64,000 nt of DNA from Ascaris suum (GCA_013433145.1 CM024185.1:310001-374000), one strand, 5' to 3'. Counted from the first letter of the stretch, positions 18,301 through 31,353 are shown. Notes: generated by a model from the letters alone, not told the origin. Program-made: numbers and translations.

Positions 18301-19494
18301 TTATATCACTATTTAAAATAATATGATAGTGTATCAATTTCACTCTTGAACAACAATGTTATATTATTTATAATATGATGGAGACCTTTTGACCATAGTT
18401 TTGGGATCATTAAGGCCAAACTTTTCTCTCATTATAATGGAAAAAAAATTTTTCTTTTTGATTTTTCATCGTTGTGGTTGAATTTGCAATAACATTCAAA
18501 TGATCTCTTCAAGAAATGCACTCATTTTATTAATATTTTATGAAATCGTTTTTTTGTTGGTTGATTTTTTAAATTAAAATCAGGCAATCCGAGAAAAATT
18601 TATAGCTTTTTTTTCTTGCATTTAGATTAGTGAATCAAAAAAAAAACTTAATGATCTCAATCAAAAAAAAATTTCAAAGTTTTCAACATTTTTCTTTTGC
18701 ACTCAATATTTTAAATTTAATAAAAATTAATTTTCCATATTTTTTTTATCGCCGCTGTTTAGGTGATTATTAGTATGAAAGGTCGTACTTCATATAATAA
18801 GTGAAAATTAATCTATTTTTTCAATTCAATTTATGATTCAATTTCGTTTAATAGAAATTATTTTTGTAGAGAATATTGTCAACGCAATTTTCAGCGCTGC
18901 AATAATTTACCAATAATAAATGTTCAAATTTTAATAAAATTTAATTATTTTTCTTCATCTATTTTATTTTATTCTTATCGTGAACTCTCTGCAAAAGTTT
19001 TTTAGTGGCAATATTTTCAATCAGTTTAGTAATTGAGCGCAATCACTCTATCTACTGTATCGTTTACAGAGGTGAATAAGAAATTATTTAAGTCAACTAA
19101 AATATTCATATCTTTTCAAATTCAGGATGTTGAAATGAATAAACAAATAGATAAATGAATAAATAAATAAATAAGTTAATAAGTGAATAAATAAATAAGG
19201 AAAGTAAATGAACAAATAGAAAAATAGATTTAAAAAAAAAAATAAATCAACAATCTCGCAAATTCAAAAGAAAATCTCACTGTTAGTAATTCTTTCGTGT
19301 GAATGACGCGAGAAAATGATAACGTTAAACTTCACTACAAAACAACCAATATTCTAACTTACTAGAAAAGTTTACTAATTATTCTATGATAGGCAATTAA
19401 TTCCTTATTACAGGAAAGTGATTTATTCCACGAAGAGACACTGAAAACTACAGTAGCGACACAATTTAATCTGGTCACATCTCATAAAGAATAA
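12308..19494 (+). CDS. Secreted Lipase_2-family (LipA/EstA-type) lipase, gene B, 6 exons
   Basis: Exons 12308-12489, 14343-14520, 15073-15162, 16979-17169, 17928-18045 and 19414-19494 join in phase to 279 residues. The first 17-19 residues are hydrophobic and probably a signal peptide. Motifs are SFGGGNH near 48-54, VHG at 68-70, nucleophile Ser142 in GFSMG, acid Asp230 in STDDEY, and catalytic His259 in DLFHEE inside the small last exon, which aligns with SLNHDQ of gene A. The block GANYGS followed by a Cys-rich loop is shared with gene A. The start was chosen at ATG 12308 because it follows an acceptor and gives the leader. Together with gene A it forms a head-to-tail duplicated pair, yet no intron position is exactly shared. 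Likely an extracellular digestive or stress-related lipase; substrate unknown. Confidence 0.94.
14680..14696. repeat. Poly-G run, 17 bases
   Basis: An uninterrupted G tract in intron 2 of lipase gene B, in an AT-rich setting; one of many such runs in the window. Confidence 0.95.
17400..17412. repeat. Poly-C run, 13 bases
   Basis: An uninterrupted C tract in intron 4 of lipase gene B. Confidence 0.95.
19136..19199. repeat. Imperfect (AAAT)n tract in intron 5 of lipase B
   Basis: Repeated aaat/aatg tetranucleotides with substitutions; a low-complexity tract a little more than 200 bases before the last exon. Confidence 0.8.
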
Positions 19495-21749
19495 TGATAC
19501 AGTTATCACGATCGATATTCGACGCGCTTTAAGATTCGATGGTGGACAAAAATCTGCAATTTGTAAATTTTGATACGATAAAAACATTGGCACTCTGATA
19601 AGTTGGGACGAATTATATGATGTGGTGTGGATTTGATCTTTATTTTATCCTTCCAAGCGATAAGCAATTGATTTTCTAATGCCAAATGGCTTAGGTTATG
19701 ATCAACTGATCAATTGGCCAACTGGATTACCACTATGACATTAGAATGCAACCGCTGACCTGTTAAATCGTCAGCTTTTTGTCGAGAAGAATTTGCGAAT
19801 AGTCAAGATTTTTAATTCATTCAAGAGATTTGAGTTCTTATCTATCAACTATAACTCCCTTTAGGCTAATGGCTTTCTGACTAGAGCGCTGTGATTTCTT
19901 TGACTTGAGTCAGTACAAAAGTCTTAAACGGTAATATTTGGCGAGGATATAGGCGAAGAGAGCAAATATTTCTCGCACTCTATAAATGAAGGTTAAATAG
20001 TTGAAATTACTTCCACAAAGACAAAGGAATTGAAATATTCTGCCTCAGGCTAGCCTCATAAAACATCGTGGTGTCATTTGATCTACCTGTATGCTCTTGA
20101 CCTTTCTTGACTTCCTTTGCATGGCACATTCCTGCTTCATCTAGAGCCGACTGGTCTATCTTACCTATGCGCCTTTGTAATTCATCTCAAAAACCATAAG
20201 TCGCGAAGAAATTATAAAATATTTACGATGGTATAGTCATATTCAAAGCAATCCGATTACCCGTAAGAATTATCTACAAACAATTATATTTCACCGTTAG
20301 ACCGTTTCTGAATTGCAAACATACCGACGGTAAAGTACATGGAAATATTTAGGCATACTATAGTGCGGTATAAACCATTCAAACCATTCAAAAACCATTC
20401 AAATTATTTTACCTAATGCCACCAAATTCCATAACCATGATTGACGTGATCGTATATGGTGGAAAATGAAAGCTTAGCTAATTGAATCAAATAATGGATT
20501 TGCCCGGAAAATGAAAGGGTATTCGCGAATCTGGATTCCATTCATATGGGAAAGTCAGATGAATTGCTGGCAAAGTGTACAAAAAAACTGAAATAATGCC
20601 TCATATGACTTTCATACTGAATGGTAGAATTGCATTTTCAATGAGTATGGCGATGTCATGTCGGTGCAATTGTATGAGTGTGTATTTGTTTGAATGAGTT
20701 TGTATTTGTCTGTGTGGATCTGTACGATTTCGTCTATCTAACAGTTTCGATCGGAAATCTTGAAACCAAAACTGCAAAATTTCGTATTAGCATTATAGGC
20801 AACAAGAGAAACTCATAGACGCTAAAGAATTCAAAAATTTGCAACGGATTTTTGCAACTGATTGGAAAATAGTTTAAAGCGTTCCGACTGCGAAAAAAAA
20901 AATATTTTGCAGAAAATTTATTGGGATGCATAGAGAGATTGAAATATCGACGTATTGCTTCAAATATTTTATTTTTTTTTTAGTAAGTAAGCTGCAAAGG
21001 TTAAATTATGAGAGTTGTTAGCTTGGAAAGTGGAATGCAATATCGTGACAATTGCTTTGGTATACTCTTCCATTTGCTTGAACTGATATATCGCCTGTAT
21101 AAATCATTAATTAAAAAATTTGATTTTAATTGACGATTGAATGAAAAGAGCAAAATAATCGACTTAGCTTTAAGTATTGATGATGCATATCATGTGATCA
21201 ACTGAAAAATAAATTGAAATATGGAATTTCATCGTCATTTTTCTTATGTTGATGACTTCGAAGTACTATACAAACAGACACATACACAAACGGACATATG
21301 CATACATATGTGAGAGAAGGCGGTGCGAAAATTTTTAGAAATAGTAATAAAATTAATACACATAAATATATTCATTGAAAAATTGAATGATTAAGAAGTG
21401 GAATTTTATAAACTGTGATTTTATTCACTATCGCTGGAAAAAAAAAAATTCCAATTGAAGCAAGCAAAAGGAAATGAACTCTATCGAAAAGTTCTCAAAT
21501 AAAATCAATTTCAATTTGTATACGAAAGTTTTGATCTTTTTCTGTGAATAGTTTGCATTGATAAACGTTTTAATCTCTGCGTATATCTGCGAATAGTTTT
21601 TTTAATGTATGGAATATAATTAATAGTTTCCGCCAGAGAATACTTTCTATGACTTATCAAGTTCGAGGGAAATTATAGACATTTATTTATGCAAAAAAAT
21701 TGCATATTTTTGTAACGGTCAAACTTCTATTCCTGTATTATCCCTGTGT

Positions 21750-21945
21750 TCTTCTTCAGTCTTTCCGAGCGCCGGAGTCGCGAGTCTGTTATCCATTTCT
21801 TTGTCTTCTGTCTTTCCGAGCGCCGAAGGCGCGAGTCCGTTGTCCACTTCTTCGTCTTCTGTCCTTCCGAGCGCCGCAGGCGCGAGTCTGTTATCCCTGT
21901 GTTCTCTTCAGTCTTTCCGAGCGCCGAAGGCGCGAGTCTGTTTTG
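21750..21945. repeat. GC-rich 51-bp tandem repeat with hairpin core, four units
   Basis: Four units of 50-51 bp each contain ctttccgagcgccgaaggcg and close variants. The core forms an inverted repeat GCGCC-GNA-GGCGC at 21820-21832, 21871-21883 and 21921-21933, with loops GAA, GCA and GAA closed by a C-G pair; a first, imperfect copy (GCGCC-GGA-GTCGC) is at 21769-21781. The unit is 17 codons long, so several frames stay open across it and give spurious proteins of 65-122 residues. The block stands out from its AT-rich surroundings and may be a dispersed repeat of this genome. Confidence 0.85.
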
Positions 21946-24542
21946 TATTACTTGGACCACTGTGTTTCTGTGACTTGGTCAGCGAAGTGGTCTGTTAAAA
22001 AAGATGCGTGGCGCGGCGTAGCGGCGCGTGCGCTGTTGTGCGCGTCCCCAATTTCTCCTATGTCATAACTCAGGCTCGGATGGACGAATTTTGATGCGGT
22101 TGTTTGCAAAATACTTTGCGTAAGAAGTAGAAAAGTGTGACACGTGGATAAGTGTAACACACGCTAGTCAGTGTTACAGATAAAACGAACCTTTCGTGGA
22201 AGACTAGCGCGAAATGTCGGATCAAATAGAAAATAATACTCTTCTACACATTTTACCACTCCCCTGCAATTTTCGATTTATCACTCACCTGCGACTTCCG
22301 GTGCTGGTTGATCAGGTTACCAAGGTGCAACACTCACTCCATTTCACCACGTCTCTTCCGTTTCCCTTGCCAATGTTTGCTGATTCTTCCTGTTCGGACA
22401 CACGAGTTACGAAGTATTATGCCGTTTGCTGCACCTCAAAACGAATACGTGAAATGAGTCGACATGCTTGGCAAATCGCCAGCTCTGCTATGCTCAAGCA
22501 ACAAGCACGAGTGATGTGCGTGGTGTGGATGGGGTGTGGATTTCATGCTAACGGTTGCGATAGATGGATATCTATAGCGTGATTCTCGAAATGTTCTTTT
22601 ATTGACGTTGAGTCAGCACAAAATCACTTTCATAAAGAAGTTCGAGCTGATGCAACGGGTCGTGCGGAAGTCCTGGAAAACTTATGTACCTTTTTATCGG
22701 TTTACTCAGTCGTTTATTTAGTTATTTATTGCTTCAAATCTACTGCATTATCGAACTCTATCCATATCATAGCAATTGAAAGCACATCTTTGTGCTTTTT
22801 TGATTTTATTGCTGTTTTGAGTATATCATAGTTTTATTTGAAAGAGAAATTCTCTCTCAAAAAAAAGCGGAAATGATGAAACGTACACCAGTGAAAAGTT
22901 GTGTTCACTAAATCAGCCAATCTTATCGGCTGTCAACATTTAATGAGCACATTTTTGGTAAGACGTTTATATTTTAACTCATCAAATCACGTTCGCAAAT
23001 TTTCTGTGGAATAATTTATTTTTATATTCTTCTGCAAAGTTCTACAAAAACATGCTAGTATAATGTCACATCTATGCGTATATGTCCGTTTCTTTGATGA
23101 TTTCACAGTTCGAGGTACCGCTAAAGTTCGAGCTACAGAATTTAATATTCATCGTATACGTCGTAGATGACGTTCTTTAGCATTGTTGATTGTGATTCTT
23201 CAGCTTCGAAAGAAGTTATACAAATATTTGCAAGCGGTAGAATATTTGCATATATTTCACACCGGTTTCATCTAAGAGTCGTCAAGCCGCAAAAACATGC
23301 GACGGGGGTCAAAATTATTGAAGGATGTAGTGAGTCTGATCACATAATGACATAATAGGTTAGGGAGCGAAAAGATTGAGTAGGTCAGGTCAAGGAAGAT
23401 ACTGTTGGGTAAGGTCACGAAAAGATGGGATGGCTCGAGCCACGAAAAGATGGAGTTTTTTTACACGCATTTTTTCAAGAGATCAGATCATATAAATATG
23501 AAGTCATTGTTCCATGTGACTTGATAGCTTCAACGTTAAACCGGATGCGTGCTGTTTTTAACGCTTTGAAATTGTTGGACCAGTTTTAACGTCAATTTAG
23601 GAGGTCAACCAGGACGCTACGTTATACTTTGGAGAAAAACAACATCTTTCCACCACCTCTGTAAACAGGAAGATACCCGAAATAAGAACAATAACGTCGG
23701 GATTTCTCAGAAGGAAGAGAAAATTTCCTGGAAGGAAAACTTTACATCTTTTAAGGTGAAAATTTTAAGGATCCTCACAGGAAAATTGCGAAAACAATTA
23801 GACTCTGAGTTTATTAAAGGATCACTCGGAAAGTAAGCGCTTATGATTAGAAGATCCCCGAAAAAATGCCCGAAAGTAATGAATATCAAAAGCTCGGATC
23901 TTCTATTTAAGAACGTAATGTTTTTGCTTCATCCAAGTAAATAACGATTTACAGTCCTACAGGGATATGTGCATTTGAAATAGAGAGTAAAAGGCGCAAA
24001 TTTTTTCTCGGTTGCCCCAAAATGTCGATGAAATCTATTTCCAGGTAATATCTGTTTCCAGATGAAATCTCTTTCCTTAAGTTGTCGTAAGGAACTTAGT
24101 ATTGCTTCATTAAAGTTTTTGCTTCATAGAATTGTAATCTTTTCGTCTATCACGTATAGATTATGGGTGCTCAAAGTCGTTAAGTTTGTTTCACTCCTCC
24201 ATATGAGAGCCCACACGAATGACTGCATAGGAAACGATCACTTCTGTCGGCATATTGAAACAACTTTGTCACATTTTGTCATGTGATATTCAGACAGTGA
24301 GGACATATTTCGGTCAAAATGTCAATAATATTTTCACCTTTATTAATTTATTCAACTCCTCTTTTGTGGATTATATCTTATTGCACGCCGCATTATAATC
24401 CGAAATGAGTTTGCATATTACTCGTAACTGTAATGCTCTTCTTAATGCTTTACGCGCCTTGCATTGATAATCAAAAGTTATTAATAGGCAATAAGAAGAA
24501 AAACCTCAAAGGTTGTTTAATCTACGGAAAAATAATGCGTTG

Positions 24543-24671
24543 AAATGCAGCCAAAAGTACAGGAGACTAATCGGCTAAATGCATAAAATGCAGTCGAAAA
24601 TACAGGAAACTAATCGGATAAATGCATAAAATGCAACCAAAAATACAGGAAACTCATCGGCTAAATGCATC
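24543..24671. repeat. 43-bp tandem repeat, three units
   Basis: Three consecutive units of 43 bases, each reading approximately aaatgcagccaaaagtacag, then agaaactaatcggctaaatgcat with a few substitutions. Spacing between the equivalent tg positions is exactly 43 both times. Confidence 0.9.
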
Positions 24672-27600
24672 TTAGTTACTTTTAACCAACCACTTTGAGT
24701 AAGATTTCACTAGCGGAAATAATCACAGAGGTGCTCATCACTATGCAGAAATTAGTCAGCTATAAAATGCAATTTTTATGAGTTTTAATAAGAAAACATA
24801 TGAATATAGAATGATAGATTTCCATACGATTGGTGGGATCTAATTCTTCAAAAACTAGAGATTTATCCATTTTTGATCGATATAAAGAGACGATATATTT
24901 TTGATGGATCGTTTATTTGTTTTAAAACACGCATCCAACAGATGTGCTTTTTCGTTACGAAACTTCTATTTGTTATTGACAGCTTTTGTTGCTCTTCTTT
25001 TTTCGATGTAGTCGTTTTTATGAATTGATTCCCTTTTTGCGACGTAAACGAACATCGAAAGATTTTCACTCTCTCTCTCTTAGAGCAGCTGACCGGAAGT
25101 TAAAATAAAGCATTCGTCCATCATGTCGTCGAATTTAATTTTCTTTTTCTTGCACAAGTTTTGTTACAAGGGAGGATTATCTTTCTCTTTTTTCCCCTTC
25201 TTTTTGCCCTATCCTTCTTCTTTTCCGCTTCCATCCTCCCTATCCCGCCACTCTCGTTTCAGCTCATCGTGTCTCTTTTGAGTAAAATTTCAGCCGTTTA
25301 TAGTATCGAAATTCATAACATCGCTATCGAAGTGTTTTATAGAGCAATTTCTAAACTCGACTTCGGTTTTATTTTTTCTTTGTCACTGAATTCATTCCAT
25401 ATCCGTTTAACTAATTCATGACAGGTCCCCGAAATGGTCACTGAAAAGTGTTTCGACTATACGAAAAATCAGGCAAAGTTTTGATCGTTCTTCCACGTAT
25501 GAAGCACAAGGATGCACCTGTTATATAGATATCATAGTAAAGCGTAAAAAGTTGTAGCGTTTGAGGGTATTTCTTATTTGCATTTACTCAACACCGAAAA
25601 ATATTTGTATATTCGTCGTTTGTTGTCGATGAATAGACTTAATTCATATTCATATTGGTTGATTTTTACGACCATTGACATGGCGATCGAGAGCGAGGGA
25701 GAGGAGGGAAGGGGGGGGGGTGGGGAAGGAAGGGCAAAGAGAAAAATACTAATCTTATTTTTTTAAAACGAGCTTACAGATTTTTTTTTTCGAGCTCGCG
25801 CTTTATTTGAATGATATTTGCAACCGATTTTTTTTTCATTTCATAAATTTCTAAAGCCATGAAAGAGAAATATTTTTTTACTATAGTTTTCATCAAGAGG
25901 ATATACCCTTTTCTTTTTATCGGTTTATTTCTTATCCATTATATTTACCCTCTAATGTTCATTTTTTTAAAATCAGTTTCTTTTGTCACTTTATGTCAAT
26001 TAATTATAGAAAAATCATTGATAAGTTTATCAGTCAGTCGTAGTTTATATTTATTCACCCGTAACGTTTATCAGTTATAAGCGCGCTCTTAAAGGTGTTT
26101 GTAATTTGCATATCCACTTTTTTTTTTCTGGCAAAGAATGAATAAAACGCTAAAACATTTGATACAATCGGTCGTTTTCTATGAAAATTTATTGATGAGT
26201 TTTTTTTTAGTGTTTATATATACTTGAAGTCGATTAGTTTGGCTTTTTTTTTTCATTTTATTTGCATCTTAATTAGAATATTTTCGCTATATTTTTTTAA
26301 AAGTTTCATGGAAAAAAAATATGCAAAACGATTTTATTTCATTTCTCTATCAATGTAATTTCTTTTCGTTTTTCTTGGAACATAAAATTTTGCTCCTATC
26401 CGATTTGCATATGTCAATTCGTTCGCCTAATGATTTACGACTTTTTTTAGAACAAATGCTAATTCTTGAGCTAGCAATCGCATAATATCTGTCGCATCAA
26501 CTATATGGCCTATCTTTCCTCGATTAGAGGATTAACGGTAAGGGGAGGGGGGGGGGAGGCTAAGCTATGAGAGATTTCCCTTACCCACTATTTGAGGTTT
26601 AAAGATAGCATCTCAGAGAGAGAGAGAGAGAGACAAAGCAGGATTTTTCTAAGAACTCTCATTGTTGGAAGCAGTTGCGCTTTATTTCGAGTGGCGATAG
26701 AGGAAACTTTTGACTGACAATGTTCATTCATAAATCTCGAACGGCGGTTTCGCTAACGCCATTTGCATTTTTGCTTCTTTAACTACTTCATCATATCGAT
26801 ATCAATCATTTTTTATGAGGGGTGAAGTAAATCTCTTCGATATTAAACGAAAGATGAGGGGAGGAAGATAATTAGAAAGGGAGAGGATAATTAATTAAGT
26901 TTAATAAGTTTAAATAGGTTATAAGTAATCAAAAAAGAGTAATAGCGATTGTTACGCAACCAATAAAATAATGCAATTTTTTTTTTTCACTGGAATATTG
27001 ATTGTTTTTAAAAAATTTTTTTTCTTTCTTCTATTTAAATTGCTATTTTTTCACATTGTGATCGATTCATTTTTTAAAAAGAGTGTTTTTGCATTTACGA
27101 TGTTCAATTATATTTTCCTATCCACTATAGAAATGCGATGCCGGTTGACATATTGGTTGACGTATAAGTTTTCAACAGTTTCTCATTGAATATTCGTTCA
27201 ATATAGAAGTGACCATTGGTCAAGTTCTCGGTCGGTTATGCCATCAGATCTATGCATTGAGCATTGAAAAACAAAAATAAGAAAGAATGTAGTTGCTGTC
27301 AATAGATGTGGGGTTAGTTGCAAATATAATGTTAGCCGGTGGTCAACGAAGAAGAATAGATTGTGAGCGGTCGGCGATGCAAGAGAAATGTAGTGAACTT
27401 CGATTGTGGCAGAGTGAACAAGCTTCAAGGAAGAGAAGCTAGTCAGAGCAGTAATGCAATTCGTAGTAAATTGTAAAGTAATGGCAGACTAAGATCTGAT
27501 TTAAACGGCTCATTATAGCTATATAACACGGAACAACAAAAGTCCGGCATGTCACTTATAGCAATTTGCACACCATTCCAAAAGGTCTAAATACTTATCC

Positions 27601-27968
27601 AGAAATTCGCATATCTGTCCAAAAGGTCCACGTACTTGCCCAAAAGATGTTCTAATCCTTGTCCATCTGAATCCTTCCATTTATCTATCTATAAAAATTT
27701 TTGCTCTTCTCATTTCTCTGCCCTCAAGTGCGTATCGAAAGCCTTTCAAAAAAGAACGACTATTAAATCGAATGTCTATTTCTTTGTTATTGATGCACAT
27801 TTGCTCAAATTACAAGGATATTTGCCATTTTCGAATGGCTATTATGTTTCTAAAAATCGTGATGCGTGTTTTTCACTACAATTGCGTCGTTATTGCGGTC
27901 AACGGATACAATAAAATGGAAGGCATAATTACATTGATGCGTTCGTTTCATTGAGGTGTTTTGAATTT

Positions 27969-28110
27969 CTTCCAGGTGAGTATCCACCGGCAAATATGTA
28001 CCCTCTTCCAGGGAGTGTCCACAGAGGAAGAAATACTTTCCAGGTGAGTATTTACCGGGAAATAAGTACCTTCTTCCAGGTGGGGATCCACCGGGAAGAA
28101 ATATTTTTAA
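27969..28110. repeat. 32-36 bp tandem repeat with splice-like cores, four units
   Basis: Units begin near 27969, 28005, 28036 and 28073, each with cttccaggtgagtatccacc or a variant, then gggaa-aata. The conserved block caggtgagt resembles a 5' splice site, but no coding exon is present on either side. Confidence 0.8.
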
Positions 28111-29236
28111 GGGATACCACAGGGGAGATTAGCTTCCCCCTGTAAGCTTTCTCTTCCTCACCTTAAAAGAGTAGTAGTCATAATGTAAAACGCTCGCAGT
28201 CGAATGGAAAAAGAATATAAGAATAGATAGAAAGAGAAAATAAGAGAAAATTTTGGCGATACAAGAATTTTTTTTTCGTCGAACGACCTCCCACAATGTT
28301 ACGCTGCCGTAACGAACTTCTATCTAAGCAGCACGTCACTGTGCTGTTACTTTGCAATTCATAGTGATTTGTATAGAGGGTGTGTTACACTTGTGTTTCT
28401 CACATCTCTTTGGCTTCCTCACCAAAAAAAGACGAACAAAGTTCACCTATATCCGCTGTTCATACTGGGCACTCTCAGTCCTTTTGCATCGGACGATTTA
28501 AAACACCGCTGGAAACTTTGTTGTTTCGTGCCAAACCGGAACTTAAGAAGTACTAGAAAGAAATATTAGGCTCATATATGGGGGTAACTGCTATTCCATT
28601 ATTTTGAAGCGATGAATGTGGGATAAATAAAAATCATTGGGAATTATTTATCTGCACGAAAATATTGCAAACGACGAGGTTTTTCTTTGTTGCACTAAAA
28701 TTGCACACCTTAGAATCGATGAATTATATGGTACACCTTGTTTCCCTCAGAAGTAATCTATGGATTGTGTTGTACAACATAATACGACCATAGTAGATTC
28801 CTCCGAATAGGTTCATAAACGCTGTGGTTTTAGATTTTATAAGACTTTAAAGAGGAAGGGTGTGGAAGGAGGTAAAGCGCTGCTATAACCGCCTAAAAGG
28901 AGCGATATGATTGGATGAAGGCCGTTAACGTCGAGTGTCACCCCATGCAACGATGATTACACGGACGACACGCTCGGAACATTTGTTTCCGCTTTTTGTG
29001 CTGCATTGACTGCATTTTCAGATGCATACTCAAAGGTCAAGCTTAGCTGTCGAGGATGGCCGGCTCACCTCTTCTTATATCTCCATGTCAAAGTGGCGGA
29101 GCCACGTTTCCATATGCTTGGCCTAGTAGAAAGGACAGCCGCGTGAATGGCTTCAGCCACGCCCACTCTCTATCATATCTGAAGCAAATTTCTCGGCATA
29201 TTGATGGCACGCATTCCAGAGCTATCCAAATTGGAG

Positions 29237-29248
29237 CTTCTCTTTCTC

Positions 29249-29327
<79 letters not shown>

Positions 29328-29350
29328 CTCTCTCTCTCTCTCTCTCTCTC
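29237..29350. repeat. (CTTT)n followed by (CT)n, about 114 bp
   Basis: Pyrimidine-only compound microsatellite; it produces false Ser-Leu-Phe and Arg-Glu/Lys-Glu repeat frames on the two strands. Confidence 0.97.
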
Positions 29351-29608
29351 GAATATTTGTGATTCCATCAATATGCACTTTCCTAGCATCACAAAAAGTC
29401 TACTGAACGAACACCTTCATATATTAAAAGGATATAAATCTTTCTTATTCACCTTACAGGTGAGCATCCGTTATGTTCTACGCTTAGGCTTAATATTTAG
29501 GCATAGATAACGTTTTTATCGTTTATATTGCTTCAGGATTGCTCAATTTTTTTTTCTCTTCTCATGTATTGTTTACTTTGCAAGAATGAAGCATGATGGT
29601 GTTGTGTT

Positions 29609-29628
29609 TGTGTGTGTGTGTGTGTGTG
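29609..29628. repeat. (GT)n microsatellite, about 20 bp
   Basis: Short perfect dinucleotide tract in the intergenic region. Confidence 0.9.
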
Positions 29629-30793
29629 CATATTTTCGAGAACTGTCTGTCGGATGGATGATATCAACTCAGCAACCAATTAAACATGACTTAGGCAATT
29701 TTATGGATTAAATTGTACACCATAATCCGACGTTGTATGCCAACATGCAATCAGGTGCATCAAATTCGTTAAGATTTATACTCACTTGAAATTGTCCTTA
29801 AATTTAAATAAATCGGTTATTCGCTTTCAGAGGTCACATTAGAAAAAGGCGAGCATCTTTTTTTCGAAATGCTCTACCAATTGATTAGGTGAGTTAAATG
29901 TGAAGGTTGATATGAGTTAAAGTTGATCCAAGTGTTAAGATATGAATAAAGGTGGGTCTTCTAACTTGGTCTAACTTTTGTGGTAGCTGATGCAGTAAGT
30001 GAAGTAAGGAGCTGAAGGTGATCGGTTAAGAAAGCAAGGTAGAAGAGCGAATCTTGTGCTAGCTTTTTCATTTATAATTTATTCGCTGCATCTTTAAGAA
30101 ATTATTAATCATTTTTCTATATTATCCTCAGAATTTCACGCTTTCCTATCTTTAATCACCTATTTCTATAGCTTTATTAAAAGATAGATTATTATTATAA
30201 AGTCGAATTCGAGAATAATCTTTTTTTTTTCTTTTTACAACAAATTTTCCAATCAATAATAAAATTTCATTTCGATATTATCATTATGGGCGTTTTGCCT
30301 ATTCTCACATTTCGTTCTCATAGTGCGGCAGTGTTTTACAATCATAATTTACGGTCATCGTCGACGTTAAGCACGCGAACAAAGCCTATTTAATAAAGGC
30401 GGAATGATCGCTTGCGAATGCTCTAGCTTGCCTCAACGGAATCGGCTTATTTGTTGTATGTTTGCACCACGACGCCCACAGTTTCGCTTCTTTATGGTGA
30501 TTTTCTTTGAATTCATTCACTGATTTTTTAGGCTAATCGAACGTGCAGTGATCTGAGCAATTGCCGCTAAAGGAGTCTGTCTAGCACTTGAATTATTCCA
30601 CAAATTGTGTGTACTTTATGCACAGTTACAAGGTACACAAGTTAAAGCAGTATAAAATTGTCTATTCTAGGTCAACTCGATTCAATAAAGCCCGCCTCAA
30701 ATAATAACCATCCATTTGAAGAAATCTTACCCACCTCCTCCCATCTATAATCCATCCCACTGCTCCATTTCATCACAGAGTATGAGTGTATTC

Positions 30794-30796
<3 letters not shown>

Positions 30797-30850
<54 letters not shown>
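30797..30850. repeat. (AT)n microsatellite, about 54 bp
   Basis: Perfect alternating AT, about 530 bases upstream of the Dishevelled start. Confidence 0.97.
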
Positions 30851-30852
<2 letters not shown>

Positions 30853-31020
30853 CACCTTTCCTGGATGAAGTTCCCTCGAAAATGCAAAGCATTTCTACGT
30901 TGATATTCTATCCGAGTTGACGTGGTATTTGTTCGTTCATGAATTGTCCGTATTTTGCCTTCTTCATTGTATGCATCGGTTTCTTAACCACTTCTTCGTT
31001 CTGTTCACTCCCTCGTTTGT

Positions 31021-31075
31021 TCTTTTAGAATGGCCTCGATTAGACGCAATCACCTATTCCCAGCTGGCAAAAGCC
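31021..31075 (+). other. Possible alternative first exon of Dishevelled
   Basis: An acceptor-like tcttttag at 31021-31028 is followed after one base by ATG at 31030 and a frame of 15 codons plus one base up to a GT at 31076. If spliced to the acceptor at 31364 the phase matches and the protein gains 20 residues ahead of the ATG at 31379, with no stop between. The donor (c|gttaaa) is weak. This is a model, not an established exon. Confidence 0.35.
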
Positions 31076-31353
31076 GTTAAATTGCCGCCAAAGTTTGCCT
31101 ATCTTTCGTCTATCGAGACGCTGCTCGAATGTTTGAAGGGTTATATGCTCGAAATATTCCTTTTTTTCCGTAGGAAACCTCTGTTTTTTCTCGATAAACA
31201 TGAATGCAAATGAGCTTTACCGATTTTCCAGTATATACGTTGCATTGAAGACCTCTTAATTTGTACATTCTACGAATGTGTGGAAAAGATCGTTTTTGCG
31301 CGTTAAAATCAGCGCTAACTGAATTATAGATGGTTTTCTAATTTAACGTTTGC

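Larger units (their letters stand above)
19495..31020. other. Long gene-poor intergenic region
   Basis: About 11.5 kb without a gene that I can recognise on either strand. It holds the GC-rich hairpin repeat near 21.8 kb, a GC-rich patch at about 21960-22070, a 43-bp array at 24.5 kb, a 32-36 bp array at 28 kb, CTTT/CT, GT and AT microsatellites, and short G runs near 25711 and 26547. Three loosely repeated gaaaagatgg blocks lie at 23356-23455. A 122-codon frame at 22214-22582 begins with a good ATG but resembles no family. Confidence 0.5.

Noticed and set aside
19690..19740. A frame reading GLGYDQLINW, considered as the last exon of lipase B because it resembles LNHDQLMDT of gene A.
   Set aside because: It lacks the catalytic His and has no acceptor in a usable phase. 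The exon at 19414-19494 has a strong acceptor, the right phase, the His and the shared TT-x3-Q-x-N pattern.
21700..22068. A 122-codon plus-strand frame with repeated SFRAP-x-x-RV and overlapping SERRRRES frames.
   Set aside because: The 51-bp repeat unit is a multiple of three and stop-free, so these frames follow from the repeat and are present in several phases and on both strands.
29056..29406. Ser/Leu/Phe and Arg/Glu/Lys repeat proteins over the CTTT/CT tract.
   Set aside because: Simple-sequence artefacts; only the non-repetitive start of the frame was kept as a weak observation.
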